From Aristolochia californica (Eukaryota > Streptophyta > Magnoliopsida > Piperales > Aristolochiaceae): a stretch of 64,000 nt of DNA. Made by a program: the position numbers and the translations under genes. This document shows, piece by piece, positions 39,578-53,473 of the stretch (positions within the stretch are counted from its first letter, which is position 1; each line of letters starts with the position of its first letter). Location: assembly GCA_029961685.1 (NCBI GenBank), contig JARWKL010000009.1, positions 21,695,237 through 21,759,236 on the forward strand, read 5' to 3'. The notes under the pieces were generated by a model, which searched no databases, had not been told where the DNA came from, and was given only the letters and a program-made list of their open reading frames with translations.

Positions 39578-41199
39578 AGATGATTGTAAAGTGATTTATC
39601 ATGCGTAACAAGCTAAATTTTTTTATGGAATGAATTATGATTGGGTGTGAACACTCAGTTAAGAATCCACCGCCTCCCCCATTTCCAGACGATTGAAAAA
39701 CTAATATGTAAAAACTAAAAAGATTTTACAATCCCTAAAAATTACCGACACTTTTTGGAATTATCTCTCTCAACATTAGTGCATTGTGCGTTTCCATTTT
39801 TTAAGTATACTTTTTTCTTAGATAAAAACTTGAGTTTTCCTTTTTCCCTTCTTCTTGTAAACATAAAAGTGATAAAAGGCAAACAGATCACAACGAAATG
39901 AAAATTTTAGAGTTTATGTAGGGAAAACATTTAAAGAAATAACAAAGGCAAGTAAAGAAAATTTATTCACACACCAAAAATGAACACAAAAGTTTTATTA
40001 TCCAAGTTTTGGAAATTCCACTAGATCAACCCCAATAGCTTGGAATTTTATTAAAAAGATATTTTTCTACACATGTTTTAAAAAATGGATATGCATGCTT
40101 GAAACATGTTAAAGATGAAAATGACCTATGGATCCAAACCTTTTATAGAGAATAACAAATGCCCATTAAATTCTCAAGTGAGCATACGGTGGGATATATA
40201 CCTGAGTCAAACAAGCCATTATTTTGCTCATTTAAAAAAAGCTGACCTAACAATCATAGATGATTGTAAAGTGAATTATCATACGTAACCGGCTGTATTT
40301 TTGAAGGAATGACTTGTCGATAGGGTGTCAACACTTAGTTAAAAATCCCCACCTCCCCTTTTCCTGACAATTGCAAAACCTAATATTTAAAATTTGAAAA
40401 ACTTTTACAATCCCTACACATTATAGAGACTTTATTGATTTATCTCTCTCTACATTTGTGCATTGCAAATTTCCATTTTAGATGCATACTTTTTTCTTAA
40501 ATCAAAATGGGAGTTTTCACTTTTCCCTTCATCTCGTAAACAAAAATGAGATAAAAGGCAAATAGATCACAACAAAATGAAAATTTTAGAGTTTATGTAA
40601 GAAAAATAAATTAAGAAATAATAAATGTAAGTAAAGAAAATTTATTCAAGCACCACAAATCAACACAAAAGTTTTGTCATCCAAGTTTGGGAAATTCCAC
40701 TAGTTCAACCCCAATTGCTTCGAGTTTTATAAGAAAGAGATTTTTCTACACATGTTTTAAAAAATAGATATGCATGCTTGAAACATATTAAAGATCCAAA
40801 TGACCTATGGATCCAAACCTTTTAAAGCGAATAAAAAGAGTTCATTAAATTCTCAAGTTAACCTGCAGTGGGATATTTTCTCGAGTCAAACAAGCCATTA
40901 TTATGCCTATTTACAAAAAATTGACCTTACTTTCATAGATGATTGTAGAGTGATTAATCATGTGTAACGGGCTATATTTTGGTAAGGAATGAATTATGCA
41001 TTGTGAGTCAACACTCAGTTAAAATTTCCCGCCTCCCCTTTTCCCGACTATTGCGAAACCTAATATATAAAAACTAAAAAGAGTTTACAATCCCTAAAAA
41101 TTACAGACACTTTTTGGAATTATCTCTCTCTACATTTGTGCATTCTGCATTTGTACTTTAAATGTATACTTTTTTCTTAAATCAAAATTTGAATGTTCA

Positions 41200-42682
41200 C
41201 TTTTCCCTTCATATCATAAACAAAAAAGAGATAAAAGGCAAATAGATCTAAACGAAAAGAAAATTTTAGAGTTTTTTAATGGAAAAAATTTAAAGCAATA
41301 ACAAATGTAAGTAAAGAAAATTTATTCACACACCACAAATGAACACAAAAGTTTTGTTATCCAAGTTTGGGAAATTCCACTCGTTCAACCCCAATAACTT
41401 GGAATTTTATAAGATAGAGATTTTTCTACACTTGTTTTAAAAAATGGATATGCATTCTTGAAACATGTTAAGAATGCAATCGACCTATGCATCGAAACCT
41501 TTTAAGGTGAATAACAAACGCTCATTAAATTCTCAATTGAACGTGCGGTGGGATACTTTCCCAAGACAAACAAGCCTTTATTTTGCCCATTTATAGAAAG
41601 CTGACCTAATGATCATAGATGATTGTAAGGAAATATTTTTATGGATTGGGTGTCAACACTCAGTTAAAAATGCCCCGCCTCCTTCTTTTCCCAACAATTG
41701 CAAAACCTAATATATAAAAACTTAAAAGAGTTTACAATACCTAAAAATTACAAACACTTTTTTGAATTATCTCTCTGTCCATTTTAGATGTATACTTTGG
41801 TCTTAAATAAAAACTTGAGTTTTCACTTTTCCCTTCATCTCGTCAACAAAAAAAAGATAAAAGGCAAATAGATTACTACGAAATGAAAATTTCAGAGTTT
41901 ATGTATGGAAAAACTTTAAAGCAAAAACAAATGTAAGAGAAGAAAATTTATTCACTCCCAAAAAATTAACACAAAAGTTTTGTTACACAAGTTTGTGAAA
42001 TTCTAGTATTTCAACCCCAATATCTTTGAATTTAATGAGAAAGAGATTTTTCTACACATGTTTTAAAAAATGGATATTCATGCTTGAAACATGTTCAAGA
42101 TGCAAATGACCTATAGATCCAAACCTTTTAAAGAGAATAACAAACGCTCATTCAATTTTAAAGTTAACGTGCGGTGGGATATCTGCCCGAGTCAAACCAG
42201 CCATTATTTTGTCCATTTACAAATAGCTGACCTAACAATCATAGATGATTGTAAAGTGATTTATCATACGTAACGGGCTATATTTTTGTTAGGAATGAAT
42301 TATGGATTGGGAGACAACACTCAGTTAAAAATCCTCCGCCTCCCCCTTTTCCCGACGATTAAAAAATCTATTATATTAAAACTAAAAAGAGTTTACAATC
42401 ACAAAAAATTACAGACAATTAAAAAGATAAAAGGCAAAGATAACAACGAAATGAAAATTTTAGAGTTTATGTATGGAACAAATTTAAAACAATAAGAAAT
42501 GTAAGTAAAAAAAATTTATTTACACACCACAAATGAACACAAAAGTTTTGTTATCTAAGTTTGGGAAATTCCACTAGTTAAACCCCAATTTCATGGAATT
42601 TTATAAGAAAGATATTTTTCTACACAAGTTTTAAAAAATGGATATGCATGCTTGAAACATGTTAAAGATGCAAATGACCAAT
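41200..42682 (+). repeat. 1.91-kb trimer HOR, copy III
   Basis: Anchors are 41489 (GCATCG), 42115 (AGATCC) and 42683 (GGATCG). GATCTAAACG at 41245, the 23-bp deletion near 41778 and the 110-bp deletion near 42420 identify the same trimer as copies I and II. An extra loss of about 35 bp near 41630 shortens the first interval to 626 bp. Confidence 0.85.
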
Positions 42683-44039
42683 GGATCGAAACCTTTTAAA
42701 GAGAATAACAAACGCTCATTAAATTCTCAAGTGAACATGTGATGGGATAGTTACCGAGTCAAACAAGCCATTATTTTTCCCATTTACAAAAAACAGGCCT
42801 AGCGATCATAGATGATTTTAAAGTTATTTATCATGCATAACGGGCTATATTTTTTTACGGAATGAATTATGGATTGGGAGTCAACACTCAGAGAAAAATC
42901 ACCCGCCTCCCCCTTTTCCCAACGATTGCAAAACCTAATATATAAAAACTTAAAAGTGTTCACAATCCCTAAAATTTACTAACATCTTTTGGAATTATCT
43001 CGCTTTTCATTTGTGCATTGTGCATTTCCATTTTAGATGTATAATTTTTTCTTAAATCAAAACTTGAGTTTCAAATTTTCCCTTCATCTCCTAAAAAAAA
43101 AGTGATAAAAGAAAAATAGATCACAATGAAATTAAAATTTAGAGTTTATGTGTGGAAAAAATTTAAAGCAATAAAAAATGTAAGGAACGAAAATTTATTC
43201 ACACACCACAAATGAACACAAAAGTTTTGTTTTCCAAATTTGCGAAATTCCACAAGTTCAAACCCAATAGTTTGGAATTTTATATGGAAGAAATTTTTCT
43301 ACACATGTTTTAAAAAAGGATATGCATGCTTGAAACATGTTAAAGTTTCAAATGACCTATGGATCCAAACCATCTAAAGCGAATAATGAACGCTCATTAA
43401 ATTCTCAATTGAATGTGCTATCGGATATTTACTTGAGTCAAACAAGCCATTATTTTGCCCATTTACAAAAAGCAGACCTAATGATCATATATGATTGAAA
43501 AGTGATTTATCATGTGTAACGGGCTATATTTTGGTAAGGAATGACTTATGTATTGGGAGTCAATACTCAGTTAGAAATCCCTGCCTCCCCCTTTTTTTGG
43601 CGATTAGAAAACCTAATATATAAAAACTAAAAAGAGTTTACAATCCCTAAAAATTATAGACACTTTTTGGAATTATCTCTTTACATTTGTGCATTGTGCG
43701 TTTCCATTTTAGATATACTTTTTTTCTTAAACCAAAACTTGAGTTTTCAGTTTTGCCTTCATCTCGCAAAACAAAAAAGAGTTAAAAGGCAAATAGATCA
43801 CAACGAAATGAAAATTTTAGAGTTTATGAATGGAAAATATTTAAAGCAATAAAAAATGTAAGTAAATAAATTTTATTCACACACCATAAATGAACAAAAA
43901 AGTTTTGTTAGCCAAGTTTGGAAAAATTCACTAGTTCAACAACCCCAATCGATAGGATTTTTATCAGAAAGAAATTTTTCTACACATGTTTAAAAAAATG
44001 GATATGCATGCTGGAAACATGTTAAAGATGCAAATGACC
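42683..44039 (+). repeat. Monomers between trimer copies III and IV
   Basis: Anchors are at 42683 and 43361. The first monomer has AAAGTTATTTATCATGCATAA and AAATTTACTAACA, as after copies II and IV. The second has TTTACTTGAGTC, CATATATGATTG and GATTAGAAAACC, as between copies I and II. The full higher-order order can be read here: trimer, H-type, J-type, trimer. No gene is present. Confidence 0.8.
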
Positions 44040-45273
44040 TATGGTTCCAAACCTTTTAAAGTGAATAACAAACGCTCATTAAATTCTCAATTGAACATAC
44101 GGTGGGATACTTTCCTGTGACAAACAAGCCATTATTTTGCCCATTTACAAAAAGCTAACGTATCGAACATAGATGTTTGTAAAATTATTTATCATGCGTA
44201 ACTGGCTATAATTTTGTAAGGAATGATTTGTGGATTGGGAGTTAACACTCAGTTAAAAATCCCCCGCCTCCCCCTTTTCATGACGATTACAAAACCTAAT
44301 AAATAAAAACTAAAAAGATTTTACAATACCTAAAAATTACAAACACTTTTTGGAGTTATCTCTCCCTCCATTTTAGATGTATTCTTTTTTATTAAATCAA
44401 AACTTGACTTTTAACTTTTCCCTTCATCTCGTAAACAAAAAAAGATAAATCGCAAATAGATCACTACAAAATGAAAATTTTAGAGTTTATGTATGGAAAA
44501 AATTTAAAGTAAAAAAAAAATGTAAGTGAAGAAAATTTATTCACACACCACAAATTAACACAAAAGTTTTGTTACTCAAGTTTGTCAAATTCTAGTATTT
44601 CAACCCCATTATCTTGGAATGTTATACGAAAGAGATTTTTCTACACATGTTTTAAAAAATGGATATTCATGCTTGAAACATGTTCAAGATGCAAATGACC
44701 TATAGATCCGAACCTTTTAAAGAGAATAACAAACGCTCATTCAATTATCAAGTAAACGTGCGGTGGCATATTTACCCGAGTCAAACCAGCCATTATTTTG
44801 TCCATTTACTAATAGCTAACCTAACGATCATATATGATTGTAAAGTAATTTATCATGCATAACGGGTTATATTTTTGTAATGAATGACTTATAGATTGGG
44901 AGTCAACACTCTGTTAAAAATCCTCCGCCTCCCCTTTTTCCCGATGATTGCAAAATCTAATATATAAAAAATAAAGAGAGTTTACAATCACAAAAAATTA
45001 CAGACACTTAAAAAGATAAAAGGCAAATAGATAACAACGAAATGAAAATTTTAGAGTTTATGTATGGAAAAATTTTAAAACAATAACAAATGTATGTTAA
45101 GAAAATTTATTCACACACCACAAATGAACACAAAAGTTTTGTTATCCAAGTTTGGGAAATTCCACTAGTAAAACCCCAATTGCTTGGAATTTTATAAGAA
45201 AGAGATTTTTCTACACATGTTTTAAAAAATGGATATGCAAGCTTGAATCATGTTAATGATGCAAATGACCTAT
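44040..45273 (+). repeat. 1.91-kb trimer HOR, copy IV
   Basis: Anchors are 44043 (GGTTCC), 44704 (AGATCC) and 45274. The first interval is 661 bp with the 23-bp deletion near 44362, and the second is 570 bp with the 110-bp deletion near 45009. The first monomer carries CAATTGAACATACGG and a CTTTCC step like the other copies, but lacks GATCTAAACG. Copy IV is therefore a partial match at its left end. Confidence 0.82.
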
Positions 45274-48157
45274 GGATCCAAACCTTTTAAAGAGAATAAC
45301 AAACTCTCATTAAATTCTCGAGTCAACGTGCGGTGGGATATTTACCCGAATCAAACAAGCCATTATTTTGCCCATTTACAAAAAGCAAACCGACGATCAT
45401 AGATGATTGTAAAGTTATTTATCATGCATAATGGGCTATATTTTTTTACGGAATGAATTATGGAATGGGAGTCAACTCTTAGTTAAAAATCCCCCGCCTC
45501 CCCCTTTTCCTAACGAATGCAAATCCTAATATATAAAAACTAAAAAATATTTACTATCCCTAAAATTTACTAACACTTTTTGGAATTATCTCTCACTTCA
45601 TTTGTGCATTGTGTATTTCCATTTTAGATGTATACTTTTTTCTTAAATCAAAACTTGAGTTTTCACTTTTCCCTTCATCTCCTAAACAAAAAAGTGATAA
45701 AAGGCAAATAGATCACAACGAAATGAAAATTTTAGAGTTTATGTATGGAAAAAATTTAAATTAATAACTAATGTAAATAAAGAAAATTTATTCACGCACC
45801 ACAAGCAAACACAAAAGATTTGTTATTCAAGTTTGGGAAATTTCACTAGTTCAACCCCAATAGCTTGGAATTTTATACGAAATAGATTTTTCTCCACAAG
45901 TTTTAAAAAATGGATATGCATGGTTGAAACATGTCAAAGATGCAAAAGACCTATACATCCAAACCTTTTAAAGAGAATAACAAACGCTGATTAAAATTTC
46001 AAGAGAACGTACGGTGGGATATTTACCCCTGTCAAACAACCCATTATTTTGCCATTTAAAAAAAGGTGACCAAACTATCATAGATGATTGTAAAGTGATT
46101 TATCTTGCATAACGGGCTATATTTTTATAGGAATGACTTATGGATTGCGAGTCAACACTCAATTAAAAATCCCCTGCCTCCCACATTTGCATACGATTGA
46201 GAAACCTAAGATATAAAAACTAAAGCGAGTTTACAATCCCTAAAAATTACAAACACTTTTATGAATTATATTTCTCTAAATTTATGCATTGTGCATTTCC
46301 ATTTAAGATGCATAATTTTTTCTTAAATCAAAACTTGAGTTTTAACTTTTCCCTTCATCTCATAAACAAAAAGAGATAAAAGGCAAATAGATCACAATGA
46401 AATGAAAATTTTAGAGTTTATGTAGGGAAAACTTTAAAGCAATAAAAAATGTAAGTAATGAAAATTTATTCACACACCACAGATGAACACAAAAGTTTTG
46501 TTACCTAAGTTTGGGAAATTCCACTTGTTCTACCCCAACAACTTGGAATTTTATAAGAAAGAGATTTTTGTACACATGTTTTAAAAAATAGATATGCATG
46601 CTTGAAACATGTTAAAGACACAAATGATCTCTGGATCCAAACCTTTTAAAGAGAATAACAAACGCTCATTAAATTCTCAAGTGAACGTGCGGTGGGACAT
46701 TTGACTGAGTCAAAAAAGCTATTGTTTTTTTCATTTACAAAAAGCCGACCTAACGATCATAGATGATTCTAAAGTGATTTATCATGCGTAACGGGCAATA
46801 TTTTTTTAAGGAATGGCTTATGGATTGGGGGTCAACACTCAGTTAAATATCCCCTACCTCCCCCTTTTCCCGATTATTCAAAACCTAATATATAAAAATT
46901 AAAAAGATTTTAAAATCCCTAAAAATTACAGACACTTCTCTGAATTATCTCTCTCTACATTTGGGCATTGTTAATTTCCATTTTAGATGTATACTTTTTT
47001 CCTAAAGCAAAACTTGAGTTTTCACTTTTCCCTTTATCTCATAAACAAAAAAAAGATAAAAGGCAAATAGAACACAACGAAATGAAAATTTATAAGTTTA
47101 TGTATGGAAAAAATTTAAAGCAATAACAAATGTAAGTAGAGAAAATTTATTCACACACCACAAATGAATACAAAAGTTTTGATATCCAAGTTTTGGAAAT
47201 TCCACTAGTTTAACCCCAATAGCTTGGAAATTTATAAGAAAGAGATTTTTCTACACATACTTTAAAAAATGGAAATGCAAGTTTGAAACATGTTAAAGAT
47301 GCAAATGACCTATGGATCCAAACCTTTTAAAGAGAATAACAAGCACTCATTAAATTCTCAAGTGAACGTGCGGTGGGATATTTACCCGAGTAAAACAAGA
47401 CATTATTTTGCCCATTTAAAAAAAGCTGCCATAATGATCATAGATTATTTTAAAATGATTTATCATGCCTAACATGCTATATTTTTTTCAGGAATGAATT
47501 ATGGATTGGGAGTCAACACTTAGTTTAAAATCTACCACCTCCCCCTTTTCTTGACGATTGAAAAACCTAATAAATAAAAATAAAAAAGATTTTAAAATCC
47601 CTAAAAATTACAGACACTTTTTGGAATTATCTCTCTCTATATTTGTGCATTGTGCATTTCCATTTTAGATGTATACTTTTTTCTTAGATAAAAACTTGAG
47701 TTTTCACTTTTGCCTTCATCTCGTAAACAAAAAAGAGATAAATGGCAAATAGAAACCAACAAAATGAAAATTTTAGAGTTTATCTATGGAAAAAATTTTA
47801 AGCAATAACAAAGGCAAGTAAAGAAAATTTATTCACACACCAAAAATGAACACAAAATTTTTATTATCCAAGTTTGGGAAATTCCACTTGTTCAACTCCA
47901 ATAGCTTGGAAATTTAGTAGAAAGAGAGTTTTCTACACATGTTTTAAAAAATGGATATGCATGCTTGAAACAGGTTAAAGAGGCAAATGACCTATGGATC
48001 CAAACCTTTTAAAGAGAATAACAAACTCCCACTAAATTCTCAAGTGAACTTGCGGTGGGATATTTACCTGAGTCAAACAATCCATTATTTCGCCCATTTA
48101 CAAAAAGCTCACCTAACGATCATAGATGATTGTAAAGTGATTTACCATGCATAACGG

Positions 48158-48162
48158 ACTTT
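48158..48162 (+). other. 150-bp deletion join
   Basis: GCATAACGGACT is followed by TTATCTCTACATTTG. The pyrimidine tract and the TATA-like element of this copy are missing. The interval is 530 bp. The join creates the start of a 63-codon frame at 48147-48338. Confidence 0.85.
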
Positions 48163-48649
48163 ATCTCTACATTTGTGCATTGTACATTTCCATTTTAGAT
48201 GAAATTTTTTTTCTTAAATCAAATCTTGAGTTTTCACATATCCCTTCATCTCGTAAACATGAAAGAGATAAAAGGCAAAAAGTTCACAATGAAATGAAAA
48301 TTTTTGAGTTTATGTATGAAAAAAATTTAAAGCAATAAAAAATGGAAGTAAAAAAAATTTATTCACACACCACAAATGAACAAAACTATTTTTTTATCCA
48401 AGTTTGGGAAATGGCACTAGTTCAACCCCAATTGCTTGGAATTTTATAAAATAGATATTTTTCTACACATGTTTTAAAAAATGGATATGCATGCTTGAAA
48501 CATGTAAACGATGCAAATAACCTATGGATCCAAACCTTTTAAAGAGAATAAAAAACACTCATTAAATTCTCAAGTGAACGTGCAGTGGGATATTTACCCA
48601 AGTAAAAAAAGCCATTATTTCACCCATTTAAAAAAACCTGCCCTAACAA

Positions 48650-49200
48650 TCATAGATTAATGTAAAGTGATTTATCATGAGTAACGATCTATATTTTTGT
48701 AAGGAATGAATTATGGATTGGGAGTCAACACTTAGTTAAAAATCCTCGGCCTCCTCCTGTTCTCGATGATTGCAAACCTTAATATATAAAAACTAAAAGA
48801 GTTTACAATTCCTAAAAATTACAGACACTTTTTTGAATTATCTCTCTCTACATTTGTGCATTGTGCATTTCCATTTTAGATGTATACTTTTTTCTTAAAT
48901 CAAAATTTCAGTTTTCACTTTTCCCTTCTTCTCGTTAACACAAAAGAGATAAAAGGCAAATAGATCACAATGAAATAAAGATTTTAGAGTATATAATGGA
49001 AAAAATTTAAAGCAATAAAAAATATAAGTAAAGAAAATTTATTCACACACCACAAATGAACACAAAAGTTTTGTTATCCAAGTTTGGGAAATTCCACTAG
49101 TTCAACCTCAATTGCTTGGAATTTTATAAGAAAGAGATTTTTCTACACATATTTTTAAAAAAAGATATGCATGCTTGAAACATGTTAAAGATGCAAATGA
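48650..49200 (+). repeat. Right-hand HOR, partial copy R0
   Basis: CCTCGGCCTCC with TTCTCGATGATTGC near 48745-48773, TTTCAGTTTTCAC with CTCGTTAACACAAAAG near 48906-48943, and CACATATTTTTAAAAAAAG near 49146 are the variants that define copies R1-R3. The next monomer has ACTTAACGATTG and AAAATAGGAG, similar to the CTTGTCGATT monomer following R1 and R2. Confidence 0.7.
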
Positions 49201-49861
49201 CCTATGGATCCAAACCTTTTTAATGAGAATAACAAACACTCTTTAAATTCTCAAGTGAACGTGTGAAGGGATATTTTCCCGAGTCAAGCAAACCATTATT
49301 TTTCCCATATAAAAAAAGTTGACCTAACAATCATAGATGATTGTAAAGTGAATTATCATGCGTAAATGACTGTATTTTTTTAAGGAATGACTTAACGATT
49401 GTGAGTCAACACTTAGCTAAAAATTCCCCACCTCCCCCTTTTCCCGACGATTGCAAAACCTAATATATAAAAATTAAAACAATTTTACAATCCCTAAACA
49501 TTATAGACACTTTTTGGAATTTTCTCTGTACATTTGTGCATAGTACATTTCCATTTTACCTGTATAGTTTTTTCTTAAATCAAAATAGGAGTTTTCACTT
49601 TTCCCTTCATCTCGAAAAAAAAAAGAGATAAAAGGAAAATAGATCACAACGAAATGAAAATTTTAGAGTTTATGTATGAAAAAAATTTAAATCAATAAAA
49701 AATGTAAGTAAATAAATTTTATTCACACACCACAAATTAACACAAAATGTTTTATATCCAAATTTGGAAAATTCAGCTAGTTCAACCCCAATAGCTTGGA
49801 ATTTTGTAAAAAAATGATTTTTTTACACATGTTTTAAAAAATTGATATCCATGCTGGAAAC

Positions 49862-50044
49862 ATGTTAAAGATGCAAATGACCTATGGATCCAATCCTTTT
49901 ATAGAGAATAACAAACGCTCATTAAATTCTCAAGTGAACGTGAGGTGGGATATTTACCCGAGTCAAACAAGCCATTCTTTTGCCCATTTACAAAAAGCTG
50001 ATCTAACGATTATAGATGATTGTAAAGTGATGTATCATGCATAA
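49862..50044 (+). other. Recurrent 60-codon open frame (family a), not called as a gene
   Basis: This frame starts at the ATG of the dyad right arm (AAACATG) and ends at the TAA of GCGTAA or GCATAA. The translation begins MLKMQMTYGS and carries a basic, aromatic middle (RWDIYPSQTSHYF). At least 22 monomers keep it open for 60 or more codons, for example at 6628, 11077, 19208, 28969, 40106, 52554 and 62655. A TGA usually lies two codons upstream. Copies with CGA or TTA there (7853, 26216) are longer. Most of the roughly 97 monomers have it broken, and substitutions hit all codon positions. I recognise no domain. A chance frame in a 680-bp unit is the simplest reading. Confidence 0.6.
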
Positions 50045-53000
50045 CTGGCTATATTTTTGTAAGGAATGACTTATAGATTCGGAGTCAACACTTAGTTAAA
50101 AATCCCCCGCCTGCCCCTTTTCCCTACGATTGCAAAACCTAATATTTAAAAACTAAAATGAATTAACAATCCCTAAACATTACAAACACGTTTTGGAATT
50201 ATCTCTCTCTACATTTGTGCATTGTGCATTTCCATTTTAGATGTGTACTTTTTTCTTAAATCAAAACTAGAGTTTTCACTTTTCCCCTCATCTTGTAAAT
50301 AAATAAGAGATAAAAGGCAAATAGATCACAACGAAATCAAAATTTTAGAGTTCATGTATGGGAAAAAATTAAAGCAATAACAAATGTATTTAAAGAAAAT
50401 ATTTTTCACACACCACAAATGAAGAAAATATTTTTGTTATCCAAGTTTGGGAAATTCCACTACTTCAACTCCAATAGATTGGAATTTTATAAGAAAGAAA
50501 TTTTTCTACACAAGTTTTAAAAAATGGATATGCATGTTTGAAACATGTTAAAGATGAAAATGACCTAGGGATGAAAACCTTTTAAAGAGAATAACAAACG
50601 CTCATTAAATTCTCAAGTGAACTTGCGGTGGGATATTTACCCGAGTAAAACAAGCCATTATTTTACCCATTAAAAAAAAGTTGCCCTGATGATCATAGAT
50701 TATTGTAAAGTGATTTATCATGCATAACAAACGATATTTTTTTGAGGAATGAATTATGGATTGGGAGTCAACACTCAGTTAAAAATTCACCGCCTCCCCC
50801 TTTTCCCGACGATTGAAAAATCTAATATATAAAAACTAAAAGAGTTTACAATCCTTAAAAATTAATGACATTCTTTGGAATTATCTCTCTCTACATTTCT
50901 ACATTGTTCGTTTCCATTTTAGATGTATACTTTTTTCTTAGATCAAAACTTGAGTTTTCACTTTTCCCTTCATCTCGTAAACAAAAAAGAGATAAAAGGT
51001 AAAAAGATGACAACAAAATGAAAATTTTAGAGTTTATGTATGGAAAAAATTTAAAGTAATAACAAAGGCAAGGAAAGAAAATTTATTCACACATCAAAAA
51101 TGACCACAAAAGTTTTATTATCCAAGTTTTGGAAATTCCACTTGTTCAATACCAATAGCTTGGAATTTATTAGAAAGAGATTTTTCTAGTCATGTTTTAA
51201 AAATGGATATGCATGCTTGAAAAAATTAAAGATGCAAAAGACCTATATATCCAAACTTTTTAAAGATAATAACGAACGCCCATTAAATTCTCAAGTGAAC
51301 GTGTGGTCAAATATTTACCCGAGTCAAACATGCCATTATTTCCCCCATTTACAAAAAGCTGACCTAACGATCATAGATGAATGTAAAGTGATTTATCATG
51401 CGTAACGGGCTATATTTTTTTATGGAATGACTTATGGATTTGGGGTCAACACTCAGTTAAAAATCCCACGCCTCCCCTTTTTCCTGATGGTTGCAAAACC
51501 TAATATATAAAAACTAAAAAGATTTTACATTCTCTAAAAATTACAGACACTTTTCTGAATTGTCTCTCTCTACATTTGGCCATTGTTCTTCTTAAATCAA
51601 AACTTGAGTGTTCAGTTTTCCCTTCATCTCATAAACAAAAAAGAGAAAAAAGGCAAAAAGATCACAACGAAATGAAAATTTAAGAGATTATGTATTGAAA
51701 AAGTTTAAAGTAATAAAATATGTAATTAAATAAAATTTATTCACACACCACAAATGAACACAAAATTTTTGATATCCAAGTTTGGGAAATTCCACTAGTT
51801 CAACCCCTATAGCTTTGAATTTTGTAAGAAACATATTTTTCTACACATGTTTTAAAAAATGGATATGCATGCATGAAACATGTTAAAGAAGCAAATGACC
51901 TATCGATCCAAATATTTGAAAGAGAATAACAAACGCTCATTAAATTCTCAAGTGAACGTGCGGTGGGATATTTACCCGAGTAAAAAAACCATTATTTTGC
52001 CATTGACAAAAAGCTGACCTAACGATTATAGTTGATTGTAATGTGATTTAGCATGCATAACAGGCTATATTTTTGTAAGGGATGACTTATGGATTCGGAG
52101 TCAACACTCAGTTAAAAATACCCCGCCTCCCCCTTTTTCCATCGATTGCAAAACCTAATATATAAAAAAAAAATTAACAATCCCTAAAAATTATAGACAC
52201 TTTTTGGAATTATCTCTCTGTACATTTGTGCATTGTGCATTTCCATTTTAGATATATATTTTTTTCTTAAATCAAAAATTGAGTTTTCACTTTTCCCTTC
52301 ATCTCGTAAATAAAAAAGAGATAAAAGGTAAATAGATCACAACGAAATGAAAATTTTAGAGTTTATGTAAGGAAAAAACTTAAGCAATAACAAATGTATT
52401 TAAAGAAAATTTATTCACACACCACAAATGAACACAAAAGTTTTTTTATCCATGTTTAGGAAATTTCACTAGTTCAACCCCAATAGCTTCGAATTTTATT
52501 AAAAAGAGATTTTTCTACACATGTTTCAAAAAATAGATATGCATGTTTGAAACATGTTAAAGATGCAAATGACCTATGGATCCAAACCTTTTAAAGAGAA
52601 TAAAAAATGCTCATTAAATTCTCAAGTCAACATGCGGTGGGATATTTATCCGAGTAAAACAAGCCATTATTTTGCCCATTTAAAAAATTCTGCCCTAACG
52701 ATTAGAGATGATTGTAAAGTGATTTATCATGCGTAACAGGCTATATTTTTTTAAGGAATGAATTGTGGATTGGGAGTCAACACTCAATTAAAAATCCACC
52801 CCCTCCCACTTTTCCCAACGATTGAAAAATTGAATATATAAAAACTAAAAAAAGTTTACAATCCCTAAAAATTAAAGACACTTTTTGGAATTATCTCTTT
52901 CTACATTTGTGCATTGTGCATTTTCATTTTAGATGTATACTTTTTTCTTAGATAAAAACTTGAGTTTTCACTTTTCCCTTCATCTCGTAAACAAAAAAGA

Positions 53001-53473
53001 GATAAAATGCAAATAGATCACAACGAAATGAAAATTTTAGAGTTTATGTATGGAAAAAATTTAAAGCAATAACAAAGGCAAGTAAAGAAAATTTATTCAC
53101 ACACCAAATATGAACACAAAAGTTTTATTATTCAAGTTTGGGAAATTCCACTTGTTCAACCCCAATAGCTTGGAACTTTATTAGAAAGAGATTTTTCTAC
53201 ACATGTTTTAAAAAATGGATATCCATGCTTGAAACATGTTAAATATGAAAAATACCAATGGATCCAAAATTTTTAAAGAGAATAACAAACACCCATTAAA
53301 TTCTATTAACGTGCGGTGGGATATTTAACCTAGTCAAACAAGCCATTATTTCGCCCATTTACAAAAATCTGACCTAACAATCATAGATGATTGTAAAGTG
53401 ATTTATCTTGCATAACGGGCCATATTTTTTTAAGGAATGACTTATGGATTGGAGTCAAGACTCAGTTCAAAAT

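Larger units (their letters stand above)
32813..41199 (+). repeat. Forward monomers, several with small deletions
   Basis: Anchors are at 32813, 33494, 34137, 34819, 35488, 36163, 36840, 37475, 38086 (GGAGTA), 38769, 39451, 40130 and 40809. Shortened intervals come from deletions near 33770 (about 38 bp), 36900 (about 45 bp) and 38031 (about 70 bp). The monomer around 39940-40290 is the first with AAAGGCAAGTAAAG and CCCATTAAATTC, a subtype common right of 47 kb. It is followed by a monomer with CTTGTCGAT and AAAATGGGAG. No gene or other element is seen. Confidence 0.9.
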
